Notes: generated from the sequence alone by a model not told the origin. 48,273 nucleotides of DNA from Planctomycetota bacterium (GCA_947484275.1 CANKOY010000025.1:1-48273); one strand, 5' to 3'. Shown: positions 34,353 through 42,298, counted from the first letter of the stretch. Made by a program: numbers and translations.

Positions 34353-35110
34353 TGTTTTTTCTCCGTGGAAGCGCGGATGAATCCGGCGGTTCCCGCATGG
34401 GAGGGATGTTCGAGTGCATTCGCTTGTTCGCGGTAGGAGTCCGCGGCGAGCACTTGTGCGCGTGCCGCGATGCTGCCGCGCAGGCGCGCTTCGAAGCGAT
34501 CGATCACCGAGAGCAGTGAGTAGATCCGCGCGCGGGCGCGCTCGAACTCACCGTTCTGGATCTCGGCGCGCGCCATCTCCAGGGCCAGCTCGGCCTCATC
34601 GGATGCGGGCGCCAGGATCGAGTTCCCTTTCCAGGCGCTGGGTTGTTGCGGGGTCGCAACGGCGGCGATCTCAGTGGCGTGAGCCACGCGGTCGCCAACT
34701 TCGCGAAGAGCGTTTCCGACGCCGGACATCGAGCGCCAAACGACGCCGATGAGCGCCAGGTTGAGCAGGCACGCAACGAGCACCGCCACCAAGGTCAATG
34801 GACTCGGACGTTGGGCTGCGCGCGGGCTCGCGGCGGCCAATTTGGGTTTTTCCTGAACCACGGCGACAGGCGCTTTGTCCGCATGCACCTTGATCGGTTC
34901 CGCTTTCGCCGCGACGGGCTCGGGCCGCGCCGCGACGGGCTCGGGACTTACAGCGACGATTTCCGGCTCAGTCGCCGGTGCTTTGGCGGAGGGCTGTGCC
35001 GGGGGCTGAACCGGAGACTGAACGGGGGATTGCTGAGGCCCGGGGGCCATCATGTCATCGAAGCTGAACAGGTCGTCGGCTTCGTCGAGCGGTGTAGTCT
35101 CCGTAGTCAC
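34349..35110 (-). CDS. Single-pass membrane protein with Pro-rich cytoplasmic arm, unknown
   Basis: A 253-residue protein starting at GTG 35110, two bases after the preceding stop. Residues 1-105 are acidic then Pro/Ala/Val-rich with short repeats (SPVQSPVQPP, PEPVAARPEPVAAKAEP), probably disordered. A membrane helix (about 106-127: LTLVAVLVACLLNLALIGVV) follows, then a helical outer part (about 155-253: AELALEMARAEIQNGEFERA) like a TPR hairpin. With the cytoplasmic signalling proteins before it and exported TPR proteins after it, it could connect the two compartments. No family recognised. Confidence 0.7.
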   Translation of the reverse strand: MTTETTPLDEADDLFSFDDMMAPGPQQSPVQSPVQPPAQPSAKAPATEPEIVAVSPEPVAARPEPVAAKAEPIKVHADKAPVAVVQEKPKLAAASPRAAQRPSPLTLVAVLVACLLNLALIGVVWRSMSGVGNALREVGDRVAHATEIAAVATPQQPSAWKGNSILAPASDEAELALEMARAEIQNGEFERARARIYSLLSVIDRFEARLRGSIAARAQVLAADSYREQANALEHPSHAGTAGFIRASTEKKQ

Positions 35111-35112
35111 GT

Positions 35113-36090
35113 TCAGCTCCAGAGTTCGGCCACGGGGCGTTCGATTGGACGGGAGGCGGACAAGAGCCGACCGACGCAAACCGCGAGGGCCGGTGAGAGA
35201 TGGAAACCGACGTCGGCACCGGCGTCGCGCAGGGAAGCCAGCACACGCCGCGAAGTTGCGGGATCGAGGTAATCGAGCTCCGAGAGGTCGATTCCACGCT
35301 CGTCGGCGAACAGCAGGCTTGTGGCACGGAAGTCGAGCACGACCCGCGCGCCACCTTCAGGCCGATTGAATGTCTTGAGGTCCTCCGCCAGGGCGCGCGC
35401 GCGGCACAGACCCGAATCGCCGTTTGCGTGAGCGAGCGCGACGTCGATCGATTGCGCGTCGAAGCCGACGCCGTCGTCGCTGATCTCCACCGTCAACTGC
35501 CGTCCGCGAAGCGTGGCTTCGAGTCGGAACGAGCCGTCTCCGTCCAGGTAGGCGTGTCTTGTCACGTTCTCCAACACTTCGGCTGTGGCGCTGGCGATCC
35601 GGGCGCGCGAGGCGCCGGCAAATCCCCGAGTGATCAGGTACCCAAGGAGTTCGCGCAGCGCGTTGCCGTGGTTCTCCAGGTCGGCCCGATCAACGACGAG
35701 CAGCCGATCCGCGGCGACGGGGCTCGGCAGGACAGGCTTGGGTGTCAGGCGATCGACCGAGGCGTACAGCTCAGTCAAGTCCGAGGACTCCAGGTACACA
35801 TCGCGCACTCCGGCGCGCAGGGCCTTGAGGCATGCGGGCAAGTCGAGTTCGCGTGCTGTGACCACGACCGGGCCGATGCTGCGAAGCTCGAGGGTCTGGA
35901 GCAAACCGCACGCCCCGTTGTCGCGAAGACTCACGTCGCAGATCAACAGATCGAAGGGCGCCTGGGCCAGTGCTTCGGCAAGCGAATGGCATGCGCGCGC
36001 CTCACGACCGCGCTCGCGCAGACCGTGCAGGACGCGTGCCGCGAATTCGGCGTCGCGGTGGACAACCAAAATGGGAGCGACCTCGCTCAA
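35113..36090 (-). CDS. Receiver-HATPase-STAS-like fusion signalling protein
   Basis: A 325-residue protein with three parts. Residues 1-115 are a receiver domain with Asp52 in LLICDVSLRDNG, although the usual Lys near 104 is missing (VYLESSDL). Residues about 140-255 are an RsbW-type HATPase: ATAEVLENVTRHAY (N box) and ISDDGVGFD. Residues about 256-325 resemble a STAS domain (IDLSELDYLDPATSRRVLAS, then HLSPALAVCVGRLL), with the usual DSSG phospho-site replaced by DPAT. This puts an anti-sigma-factor-like kinase and its antagonist fold in one chain. It overlaps the pseudo-kinase gene upstream (ATGA). Cytoplasmic. Confidence 0.8.
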   Translation of the reverse strand: MSEVAPILVVHRDAEFAARVLHGLRERGREARACHSLAEALAQAPFDLLICDVSLRDNGACGLLQTLELRSIGPVVVTARELDLPACLKALRAGVRDVYLESSDLTELYASVDRLTPKPVLPSPVAADRLLVVDRADLENHGNALRELLGYLITRGFAGASRARIASATAEVLENVTRHAYLDGDGSFRLEATLRGRQLTVEISDDGVGFDAQSIDVALAHANGDSGLCRARALAEDLKTFNRPEGGARVVLDFRATSLLFADERGIDLSELDYLDPATSRRVLASLRDAGADVGFHLSPALAVCVGRLLSASRPIERPVAELWS

Positions 36091-36752
36091 GCGACCTTCT
36101 CCCCACGCAGACTCACCGGAATCGAAACCTGGATGCAGGTCGCGCCGCGCGAGGTGCGCTGCAGCGTGAGCGTCCCGCCCATGCGCGGGATGTCGCGGCT
36201 GGCCAGGTGCAGGCCAAGGTCAAGCTGCACGGCCCCGCTCGCCCGGTTGACCTTGGAGTTCGAATCTTCGCCCACAAGCGTGAAGAGGGCGGTGTCGCCT
36301 TCCTCTCGCGCGCCCAACAGGACTTCGCCCGTGGTCGTCGCCAGGGCGTACTCCGCAAGGTGGCGCAGGGACTGACACAGCTGGGGACCGTCGGCCCACA
36401 GGTGTTGCACGGATGCCGGACGTGCCAGGCGCAGGCGAGTTCTCGCTGCCTCGGGCAACATGTGCTGGGTGCTGCACAGGAGTTCGTCGCTGGTGCAGGC
36501 CAAGGGTTCGATGTCCCGCGGCGCGGCGTAGTCCACGAGGTCGCGGACACCGCGAGAGAGCCGCAGCACTTCGTCGAGGGCCGCGTTGACGTGCTCGGAG
36601 CGCGGATCGTGCGCCGGCAGCTCGCGTGCCAAGTTCTCCATGGTGGCGCGCAGGGCCGCCAAGGGGTTCTTGAGGATGCGCGTCATCGTCAGGCCGAGTT
36701 CGGCCGGTGCGGGACACGCCTCAGGGGTCAGTTGGGTTTCAGTGGGTTGCAT
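36087..36752 (-). CDS. Histidine-kinase-like protein lacking the phospho-accepting His
   Basis: A 221-residue soluble protein starting at ATG 36752 after an AGGAC site. Residues about 18-75 align with a DHp domain, but the H box reads MTRILKNPLAALRATMENLA, with Arg25 where His is expected. The ATPase part is also worn: the N box is LRHLAEYALATT (Asn lost) and the G box LDLGLHLASRDIPRMGGTLT keeps only a relic. It is probably a pseudokinase or a docking partner, like ChpT- or Spo0B-type folds but without their His. First gene of the long flagellar run and directly coupled to the receiver-HATPase fusion. Confidence 0.7.
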   Translation of the reverse strand: MQPTETQLTPEACPAPAELGLTMTRILKNPLAALRATMENLARELPAHDPRSEHVNAALDEVLRLSRGVRDLVDYAAPRDIEPLACTSDELLCSTQHMLPEAARTRLRLARPASVQHLWADGPQLCQSLRHLAEYALATTTGEVLLGAREEGDTALFTLVGEDSNSKVNRASGAVQLDLGLHLASRDIPRMGGTLTLQRTSRGATCIQVSIPVSLRGEKVA

Positions 36753-36780
36753 GGAATGAGTCCTGTGTCGGTTCGCGAGG

Positions 36781-36796
36781 CGCAAACTGCAGGCCA
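36781..36796 (-). promoter_or_regulatory. Sigma-54 (-24/-12) promoter of the long minus-strand operon
   Basis: On the minus strand TGGCCTGCAGTTTGCG shows GG, exactly ten bases, GC, with good TGGC and TTGC cores. The predicted start is near 36,770, giving a leader of about 18 bases with AGGAC before ATG 36752. From here genes run without a strand change and with mostly overlapping junctions to fliN at 18,234. Confidence 0.7.
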
Positions 36797-36908
36797 GGCG
36801 GCTTGTCGGCCCAAATAGGGAGTTCCTTGACGTGCACGAGGCCCAGGCCGCGCACATTTTTCCCGGGCCTAGGAAGAAGGCTCCTGCCGTGAGTGGGAGA
36901 GGCCATGG

Positions 36909-37991
36909 CTAGCCTGCAATCCCGTAGGTCTTGAGCTTCGCGTACAGGGTCGTGCGGTTGATCCCCAGCACGCCCGCAGCGCGCGAGCGATTCCCCGCGC
37001 TTTCCTCGAGCACGCGCCGAATGAGGTTCTGCTCGACGCTTTTCAGCGAACGATCGCCCAGGGGCAGCAGGTCGGCGGATCCAAGACCCGACGGAGCGGG
37101 TCCCAAGGCCAGATCGGCGACTTCGATCGACGACTCCTGAGCCAGCAGGGCCGAGCGCTGGATCGTGTTCTGCAGCTCGCGCACGTTCCCCGGCCAGCGG
37201 TGGGCCTGCAGGGCCGCAATCGCGGTCGGGGACAGTTCCAGCGGGCCGCGCCCGAATTCGGTGCAGGCCGCGGTCAAGAAGCGGCGGGCCAGAGGCAGGA
37301 TGTCGCCAGTGCGCTCGCGCAGGGCGGGAACCCGGAGCGAGAGCACGTTCAGGCGGTAGAACAAATCTTCGCGGAATCGACCGGCGGCCACTTCGCGGGC
37401 CAAATCGCGATGGGTCGAGGCAATCACGCGCACGTCGAAGGGGCGCTCCTCGGCATCCCCGATGCGGCGGTAGACGCGTTCCTGCAGGGCGCGAAGAAGT
37501 TTCGCCTGCAACGCGGGCGCCAGTTCTCCGATCTCGTCGAACACCAGCGTGCCGCCATCGGCGGCCTGAAGCAGACCCGCCTGGCCGCGCGGATCACCGC
37601 CGGTGAAGGCACCCGGCGCGTAGCCGAACAGCTCCGCCTCCAGGAGACCCTCGGTCAGGGCGGCGCAGTTGATCGCCATGAAGCGCCGCTCGCGGCGCGC
37701 GGACAACTGATGAATCGCGTGCGTGGCCAGTTCCTTGCCGGAACCCGATTCGCCGTGGATCAGGACCGTCGTGCGCGGCGTGGCAGCCACGCGCTCGATC
37801 TGACGGACCAATTCGGCGAGGCCGGGACTGGCCCGGAGGAGGTCGGCGGCGCTGGACACCCGGACGGGATCGGAAGAAAACTCCAATCCCTGGAGTTTCC
37901 TTCCACCCCCGGGCAGCGCTTTCCCGCCTGTGGCGGCCCCTGTGGTCCGCGCCAACTCATTAATAGGAAGGGGAACGGCCTCGCCCGCCAC
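36909..37991 (-). CDS. Receiver-less sigma-54 activator, FleQ/FlrA-like role
   Basis: About 360 residues from GTG 37991, which has AGAGG four bases upstream; the frame stays open to an ATG at 38141, but that would run close to the divergent flagellin promoter. The first about 50 residues have no domain, so there is no receiver. The AAA+ domain has Walker A GESGSGKE (about 80-87) and the sigma-54 loop as GAFTGG (about 127-132) instead of GAFTGA, then LVFDEIGELAPALQAKLLRA. A FIS-type HTH ends it (GNRSRAAGVLGINRTTLYAK). It lies between the two flagellar blocks, divergent from flagellin, so a flagellar master-regulator role is inferred from context. Confidence 0.85.
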   Translation of the reverse strand: MAGEAVPLPINELARTTGAATGGKALPGGGRKLQGLEFSSDPVRVSSAADLLRASPGLAELVRQIERVAATPRTTVLIHGESGSGKELATHAIHQLSARRERRFMAINCAALTEGLLEAELFGYAPGAFTGGDPRGQAGLLQAADGGTLVFDEIGELAPALQAKLLRALQERVYRRIGDAEERPFDVRVIASTHRDLAREVAAGRFREDLFYRLNVLSLRVPALRERTGDILPLARRFLTAACTEFGRGPLELSPTAIAALQAHRWPGNVRELQNTIQRSALLAQESSIEVADLALGPAPSGLGSADLLPLGDRSLKSVEQNLIRRVLEESAGNRSRAAGVLGINRTTLYAKLKTYGIAG

Positions 37992-38188
37992 AACTCCTCT
38001 GGCCCGACCGGTCCGACTCGATTCCCGGGCAAAGCCATCAAGCGCCGCGGACTTCCTCCGACAACCCCTCTGACCGGGTCGTGGCGCGGCAGTGGCCTTC
38101 GGGCACCGCCCGACCTCGGCACCACTAACGGCCTGGCGCACAGCGCGTCAGGCATCTTCAAACTGGAAGCGATCGAAGGAACACAATC

Positions 38189-39013
38189 ATGGGTTTGCGA
38201 GTCAACACGAACATTGCGTCACTGAACGCTCAGCGGAACCTGTCTGAGGTTTCGGCCCGCCTCGGCGGGAACTTCTCCCGTCTGTCGAGCGGCCTGCGGA
38301 TTGCCTCCGCAAGCGACGACGCCGCCGGCCTCGGCATCAGCGAGCGGATGCGCGCGCAGGTCCGTTCCTTCGGCGTCGCCGGGCGCAATGCCCAGGACGG
38401 CCTTTCCATGACCCAGACCGCGGAAGGCGCGCTCCAGGAAGTCAGCAACAACCTGACCCGCATGCGCGAGCTTGCCGTTCAGGCCGCCAACGGAACTTTG
38501 ACAGCCGGCGACCGCGCGACGATCGACACGGAATTCCAACTGCTCGACACCGAGATTGATCGCATCGCGAACCAGACGACGTTCAACGGGTTGAAGTTGC
38601 TGGACGCCACCAACGCGACGATCGACATCCAGGTCGGAGCCAACGCCGGCGAAACCGTCAGCGTCTCGATGGTCGACGCGCGTTCCGCGACCTTGGCGAT
38701 CGGCGCCCTCGCTCTGACCTCCTCGGTCCTGGCAAGCGCGGCAATCACCGCCCTGGACACCGCAATTACCACGGTCGCGTCAGGCCGCGGATCCCTCGGC
38801 GCGGGCCAAAACCGTCTGTCCAGCGCGATCGCGTCGATCGCCAACGCCCAGGAGAACCTCGCCTCCGCCGAGAGCCGCATCCGCGACGTCGACGTGGCCA
38901 TGGAAACCGCCGACCTGACCCGCAACTCGATCCTGCAGCAGGCCGCTGTCTCCGTCTTGAGCCAGGCGAACACGCAACCTCAGCTGGCCTTGAGCCTGCT
39001 CAACAACCGATAG
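38189..39013 (+). CDS. fliC: Flagellin 1
   Basis: A 274-residue short flagellin with only the conserved filament core (D0/D1). The N-terminus is MGLRVNTNIASLNAQRNLSE with RLSSGLRIASASDDAAGLGI, and the C-terminus AESRIRDVDVAMETADLTRN then LSQANTQPQLALSLLNNR. There is no variable D2/D3 region, so filaments would be thin and smooth. The D1 segment LTRMRELAVQAANGTL matches the region recognised by TLR5 in enteric flagellin. The ribosome site AAGGA lies about 8 bp upstream. A strong terminator follows, making it a single-gene unit. Confidence 0.97.
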   Translation: MGLRVNTNIASLNAQRNLSEVSARLGGNFSRLSSGLRIASASDDAAGLGISERMRAQVRSFGVAGRNAQDGLSMTQTAEGALQEVSNNLTRMRELAVQAANGTLTAGDRATIDTEFQLLDTEIDRIANQTTFNGLKLLDATNATIDIQVGANAGETVSVSMVDARSATLAIGALALTSSVLASAAITALDTAITTVASGRGSLGAGQNRLSSAIASIANAQENLASAESRIRDVDVAMETADLTRNSILQQAAVSVLSQANTQPQLALSLLNNR

Positions 39014-39401
39014 TCTAGGCGGTCCTCCGGGACCTGAAGGACTCGAACAGGCCCCGCCAGACGCAAGTCTGGCGGGGCCTTACTTCTTTTCTTCGCGTGC
39101 CCGCGATCGCCGACGTGAGTGAAGGAAATGGCGAGGAGGAAAATTCTTCACCCGAAGGTTTTCCAAATAGCGAAGTTCAGTTTCAGAAGTGGGATCTAGC
39201 TCGCCCGATAGAGCGGGAGTCCAAGTTTGAGCTCAAGTGCAGGTCTGAAAAGTCCTGCCCGCGACACGAATGCGGATAACTCCCCAGCGCTTTTCATCTA
39301 CGGGCGCCTGGGGGGTGTCGCGGTCGCAGCCTTCCTAGCTGCGACAGCATCGATCCAAAACGTCAACCCCACTTGAGGCCGCGAATCCAGCGGCATCGAC
39401 T
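39014..39401. other. Inter-flagellin region: terminator, AT-richer tract, leader of flagellin 2
   Basis: After the terminator (39049-39090), bases about 39,100-39,300 are visibly less GC-rich than the surroundings. A 60-codon frame from GTG 39097 exists, but it has no ribosome site and no recognisable motif; I do not call it. GCGGATAA (39272-39279) resembles a sigma-28 -10 box, with a weak AAAAGTCC 16 bases upstream. GTCGCAGC / GCTGCGAC (39323-39330 and 39338-39345) is an inverted repeat about 57-79 bp before the fliC2 start, so it would lie in the leader RNA. Confidence 0.5.
39049..39090 (+). terminator. Intrinsic terminator of flagellin 1
   Basis: A perfect 14-bp GC-rich stem (39049-39062 with 39067-39080), GCAA loop, followed by TACTTCTTTT. 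Strong, as expected for a highly expressed single gene. Confidence 0.93.
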
Positions 39402-40223
39402 ATGAGCCTCCAAATCAACACAAACATTGCGTCCATGAACGCTCAGCGAAACCTGTCTGCGGTTTCGGCCCGCCTCGGCGGGAACTTCTCCCGTCTGTCG
39501 AGCGGCCTGCGGATTGCCTCCGCAAGCGACGACGCCGCCGGCCTCGGTATCAGCGAGCGCATGCGCGCGCAGGTCCGCTCCTTCGGCGTCGCCGGGCGCA
39601 ATGCCCAGGACGGCCTTTCCATGACCCAGACGGCGGAAGGCGCCCTGCAGGAAGTCAGCAACAACCTGACCCGCATGCGCGAGCTCGCGGTCCAGGCCTC
39701 CAACGGGACCTTGACAGCCGCCGACCGCTTGACCCTCGACACGGAATTCCAACTGCTCGACACCGAGATCGATCGCATCGCGACCCAGACGTCCTTCAAC
39801 GGTCTGAAGCTTCTGGACAACACCAACGCGACGGTCGACATCCAGGTCGGAGCCAACGCTGGCGAAACCGTCAGCGTCTCGATGGTCGACTCGCGCTCCG
39901 CGACCTTGGCGATCGGCGCCCTCGCGCTGACCACGTCGGTCCTCTCGAGCGCGGCAATCACCGCGCTGGACACCGCGATCAGCACCGTCGCTTCCGGGCG
40001 GGGTACCCTTGGCGCGGGGCAGAACCGTCTGTCCAGCGCGATCTCCTCGATCGCCAACACTCGCGAGAACCTGGCCGCCGCCGAGAGCCGCATCCGCGAC
40101 GTCGACGTGGCCATGGAAACCGCCGACCTGACCCGCAACTCGATCCTGCAGCAGGCCGCCGTGTCCGTCCTGAGTCAGGCCAACTCGCAGCCGCAGTTGG
40201 CGCTCAGCTTGCTCGGCCGCTAA
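39402..40223 (+). CDS. fliC2: Flagellin 2
   Basis: A 273-residue paralog of flagellin 1, about 90% identical by eye. It has the same core-only build: MSLQINTNIASMNAQRNLSA at the start and ANSQPQLALSLLGR at the end. Differences cluster around residues 100-145 and the last five residues. The arrangement suggests a recent tandem duplication, but the two upstream regions differ completely, so the copies probably have different control. A clear Shine-Dalgarno is lacking before ATG 39402. It has its own terminator. Confidence 0.97.
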   Translation: MSLQINTNIASMNAQRNLSAVSARLGGNFSRLSSGLRIASASDDAAGLGISERMRAQVRSFGVAGRNAQDGLSMTQTAEGALQEVSNNLTRMRELAVQASNGTLTAADRLTLDTEFQLLDTEIDRIATQTSFNGLKLLDNTNATVDIQVGANAGETVSVSMVDSRSATLAIGALALTTSVLSSAAITALDTAISTVASGRGTLGAGQNRLSSAISSIANTRENLAAAESRIRDVDVAMETADLTRNSILQQAAVSVLSQANSQPQLALSLLGR

Positions 40224-40246
40224 CGCCAGCGTCGAGCCGAAATCGC

Positions 40247-40280
40247 GCGGGAGCCAGATTCTTCTGGCTCCCGCCATTTT
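40247..40280 (+). terminator. Intrinsic terminator of flagellin 2
   Basis: A perfect 12-bp stem (40247-40258 with 40263-40274), TTCT loop, followed by CATTTTG. It closes the fliC2 transcript 23 bp after the stop codon. Confidence 0.88.
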
Positions 40281-40368
40281 GTCTCTGAACTTTTTTCATT
40301 CCGCCTGAGCCCAGCGACCCAAAGCCAGCCCAAGTTCCAACTGGGAACTCACGCCTGCGGCAGATGGG

Positions 40369-40376
40369 GCCGATAA
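40369..40376 (+). promoter_or_regulatory. Possible sigma-28 (-10) box of fliD
   Basis: GCCGATAA is an exact match to the FliA -10 consensus, 42 bases before the fliD ATG. No convincing TAAAGTTT-like -35 box was seen at the expected distance, so the call rests on one element. It is consistent with a late-class fliD-fliS unit. Confidence 0.4.
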
Positions 40377-40418
40377 CCCAGCGGGGACCGCAAGGGCCGA
40401 CTCAAGGAGCAATTCGGT

Positions 40419-41906
40419 ATGCCGGGAATCACAATTGGCGGCCTGGGAAGCGGGCTGGACACACAGGGGATCATCAGCGCTCTCGTGAGAGTCGAGGGTC
40501 TTCCGATTGAGGCGCTCACGGCCAAGAAAGCCGCCGAGACGAAGAAACTCGGTCTGTTCACGACCCTCAAGGGTCTTGTGGATTCTCTGCGCACGGCCGC
40601 AAAGTCCCTGTCCACGCGCTCGGAATTCCTGGCATTCAGTGTCGGAGCGAGCGACGCAACGACCGCGACCTTCAAGGCCAGCGGCACCGCGATCGCCGGC
40701 TCGCACACGATCAAAGTGAATCAGCTCGCCACAAGCGACCGCTGGGCGTTCAACGGTGTCACCGACCCGGCGGCCAACTTGGCGCTCGCCGACGGCCAAG
40801 GCGTCAGCTTCACTTTCGATGGCGTGGCCTACAACGCGACCGTCAGCCAGGCGACCTCGAGCCTGAATGACATCGCCGTGGCCATCAATACTGCTTCCGC
40901 GGGCAAGGTGGCGGCTTCCGTGGTCAACTCCGGTACAGCGACCAATCCTTCCTACCAACTCGTGCTCAGCGGGCAGGGTACCGGCGAGGACAAGCGCATT
41001 TCCGGCATCTCGTCCACGATCGCTGCCCTGACGATCGACGCTACCGGACCGGTCGGCGGCGTCTCCCAGAGCACGAACAACCTCACGGTCGGCAACAACG
41101 CCATCGCCGTGATCGATGGACTGACGATCCAGCGCTCGAGCAATGACTTCGGCGATGTGATCGACGGCCTTTCGATCAGTGTGCTGACGGCCGACCCGCT
41201 CAAGACCACCACCTTCACCGTGGAACCTGACAAGACGGTGATCAAAGAGAAGCTCCAGAAATTCGTCGACGCCTACAACGCCGTGACGACCTTCATCAAC
41301 GAGCAGAGCAAGTTCACCGAAGGCCAGGGCACGGGCGGCCCGTTATTCGGCGATAGCTCGCTGAAGACGATTCAGAGCACGATCCGCTCCGAGCTGTTTG
41401 GGGCCACGCCGTCGCAGGTGGCCGGCGACGTCTCGGGCTTCGGGACACTGAAACTCCTGGGATTTGATCTCCAGAAGGACGGCACCCTGAAGATCGATGA
41501 CACGAAGCTCACGGCCAAGCTCGACCAGGATCTCGACCAGTTCGCGGACCTGTTCATCGACACCGACGGATTCGACAACGGCGGCGCAGCCGTCGGGACA
41601 CCGGCCTACTACATCGACCTCAGCGTGGACTCCGGCATGGCCGACAAGCTCACGCGCGCGATCGACCGAATCGTCAAGGGTTACACGGACACGAGCGGCG
41701 CCACCAGCAAGGGCATGTTTGACGCCCGAGCGGACGCGATCAACAGTCGAATCTCGAGCTACGACAAGCAGATCGAAGATCGTGAGTTCCGGCTCGGTCG
41801 CTTCCAGGCCCGGCTGGAGGCTCAGTTCGCCGCCCTCGAAGCCACCATGGCGCGTTTGCAGTCCCAACAGCAGTACCTCACTAGCGTGATGCAGAGCTCG
41901 CAATGA
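40419..41906 (+). CDS. fliD: Filament cap protein FliD
   Basis: A 495-residue hook-associated protein 2. The N-terminus (ITIGGLGSGLDTQGIISALV then VEGLPIEALTAKKA) and the C-terminus (ARADAINSRISSYDKQIEDR, EAQFAALEATMARLQSQQQY) are diagnostic. The cap sits at the filament tip and folds incoming flagellin. AAGGAG lies 8 bp before ATG 40419. It overlaps fliS by an ATGA. Confidence 0.96.
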   Translation: MPGITIGGLGSGLDTQGIISALVRVEGLPIEALTAKKAAETKKLGLFTTLKGLVDSLRTAAKSLSTRSEFLAFSVGASDATTATFKASGTAIAGSHTIKVNQLATSDRWAFNGVTDPAANLALADGQGVSFTFDGVAYNATVSQATSSLNDIAVAINTASAGKVAASVVNSGTATNPSYQLVLSGQGTGEDKRISGISSTIAALTIDATGPVGGVSQSTNNLTVGNNAIAVIDGLTIQRSSNDFGDVIDGLSISVLTADPLKTTTFTVEPDKTVIKEKLQKFVDAYNAVTTFINEQSKFTEGQGTGGPLFGDSSLKTIQSTIRSELFGATPSQVAGDVSGFGTLKLLGFDLQKDGTLKIDDTKLTAKLDQDLDQFADLFIDTDGFDNGGAAVGTPAYYIDLSVDSGMADKLTRAIDRIVKGYTDTSGATSKGMFDARADAINSRISSYDKQIEDREFRLGRFQARLEAQFAALEATMARLQSQQQYLTSVMQSSQ

Positions 41907-42298
41907 CCACCAATTCTTCGACCAGCTCGGCCCACGCCGCCAGCGTGTACGCACAGACTCACATCGAGCACGCACCGCCGGTAAAACTCGTGCGACTCCT
42001 GTATCAAGGGGCGATTCGCTTCATTGACAGCGCCGCCGAGTGTGAACCGGGAGCTCACGGCTCGAAATTCGATTACTGGCTTGGGCGCGCCGACGAAATC
42101 GTGCTCGAGCTTCGAATTTCGATCGAGCCGTCGCACGCGCCCGAGTTGGCCGCGAACCTGCGCGACTTGTACCTGTTCGTGGAACTCGCACTGGCCCGCG
42201 CCCGCAAGGAGCGCAGCGCCGAACCACTGCCGGGCGCGCGCGCCGTGCTGACACGCCTGCTTGAAGCCTGGACGTCGATCGACACCACGGGAGTGTGA
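41903..42298 (+). CDS. fliS: Flagellin export chaperone FliS
   Basis: A 131-residue protein with the FliS pattern: a Tyr near residue 16 (AASVYAQTHIEHAPPVKLVR), LLYQGAIRFIDSAAE, and a helical C-terminus with ELAANLRDLYLFVELALARA. It binds the C-terminal helix of flagellin to prevent polymerisation before export. Translationally coupled to fliD and to the next gene. Confidence 0.92.
   Translation: MTTNSSTSSAHAASVYAQTHIEHAPPVKLVRLLYQGAIRFIDSAAECEPGAHGSKFDYWLGRADEIVLELRISIEPSHAPELAANLRDLYLFVELALARARKERSAEPLPGARAVLTRLLEAWTSIDTTGV

Noticed and set aside
38082..38097. Possible sigma-54 site TGGCGCGGCAGTGGCC upstream of fliC
   Set aside because: The GG-N10-GC spacing is right, but the -12 part is TGGC rather than TTGC and GC-rich DNA yields such matches often.
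39097..39279. 60-codon frame between the flagellins
   Set aside because: GTG start without a ribosome site, directly after a terminator, no motif; more likely non-coding leader DNA.
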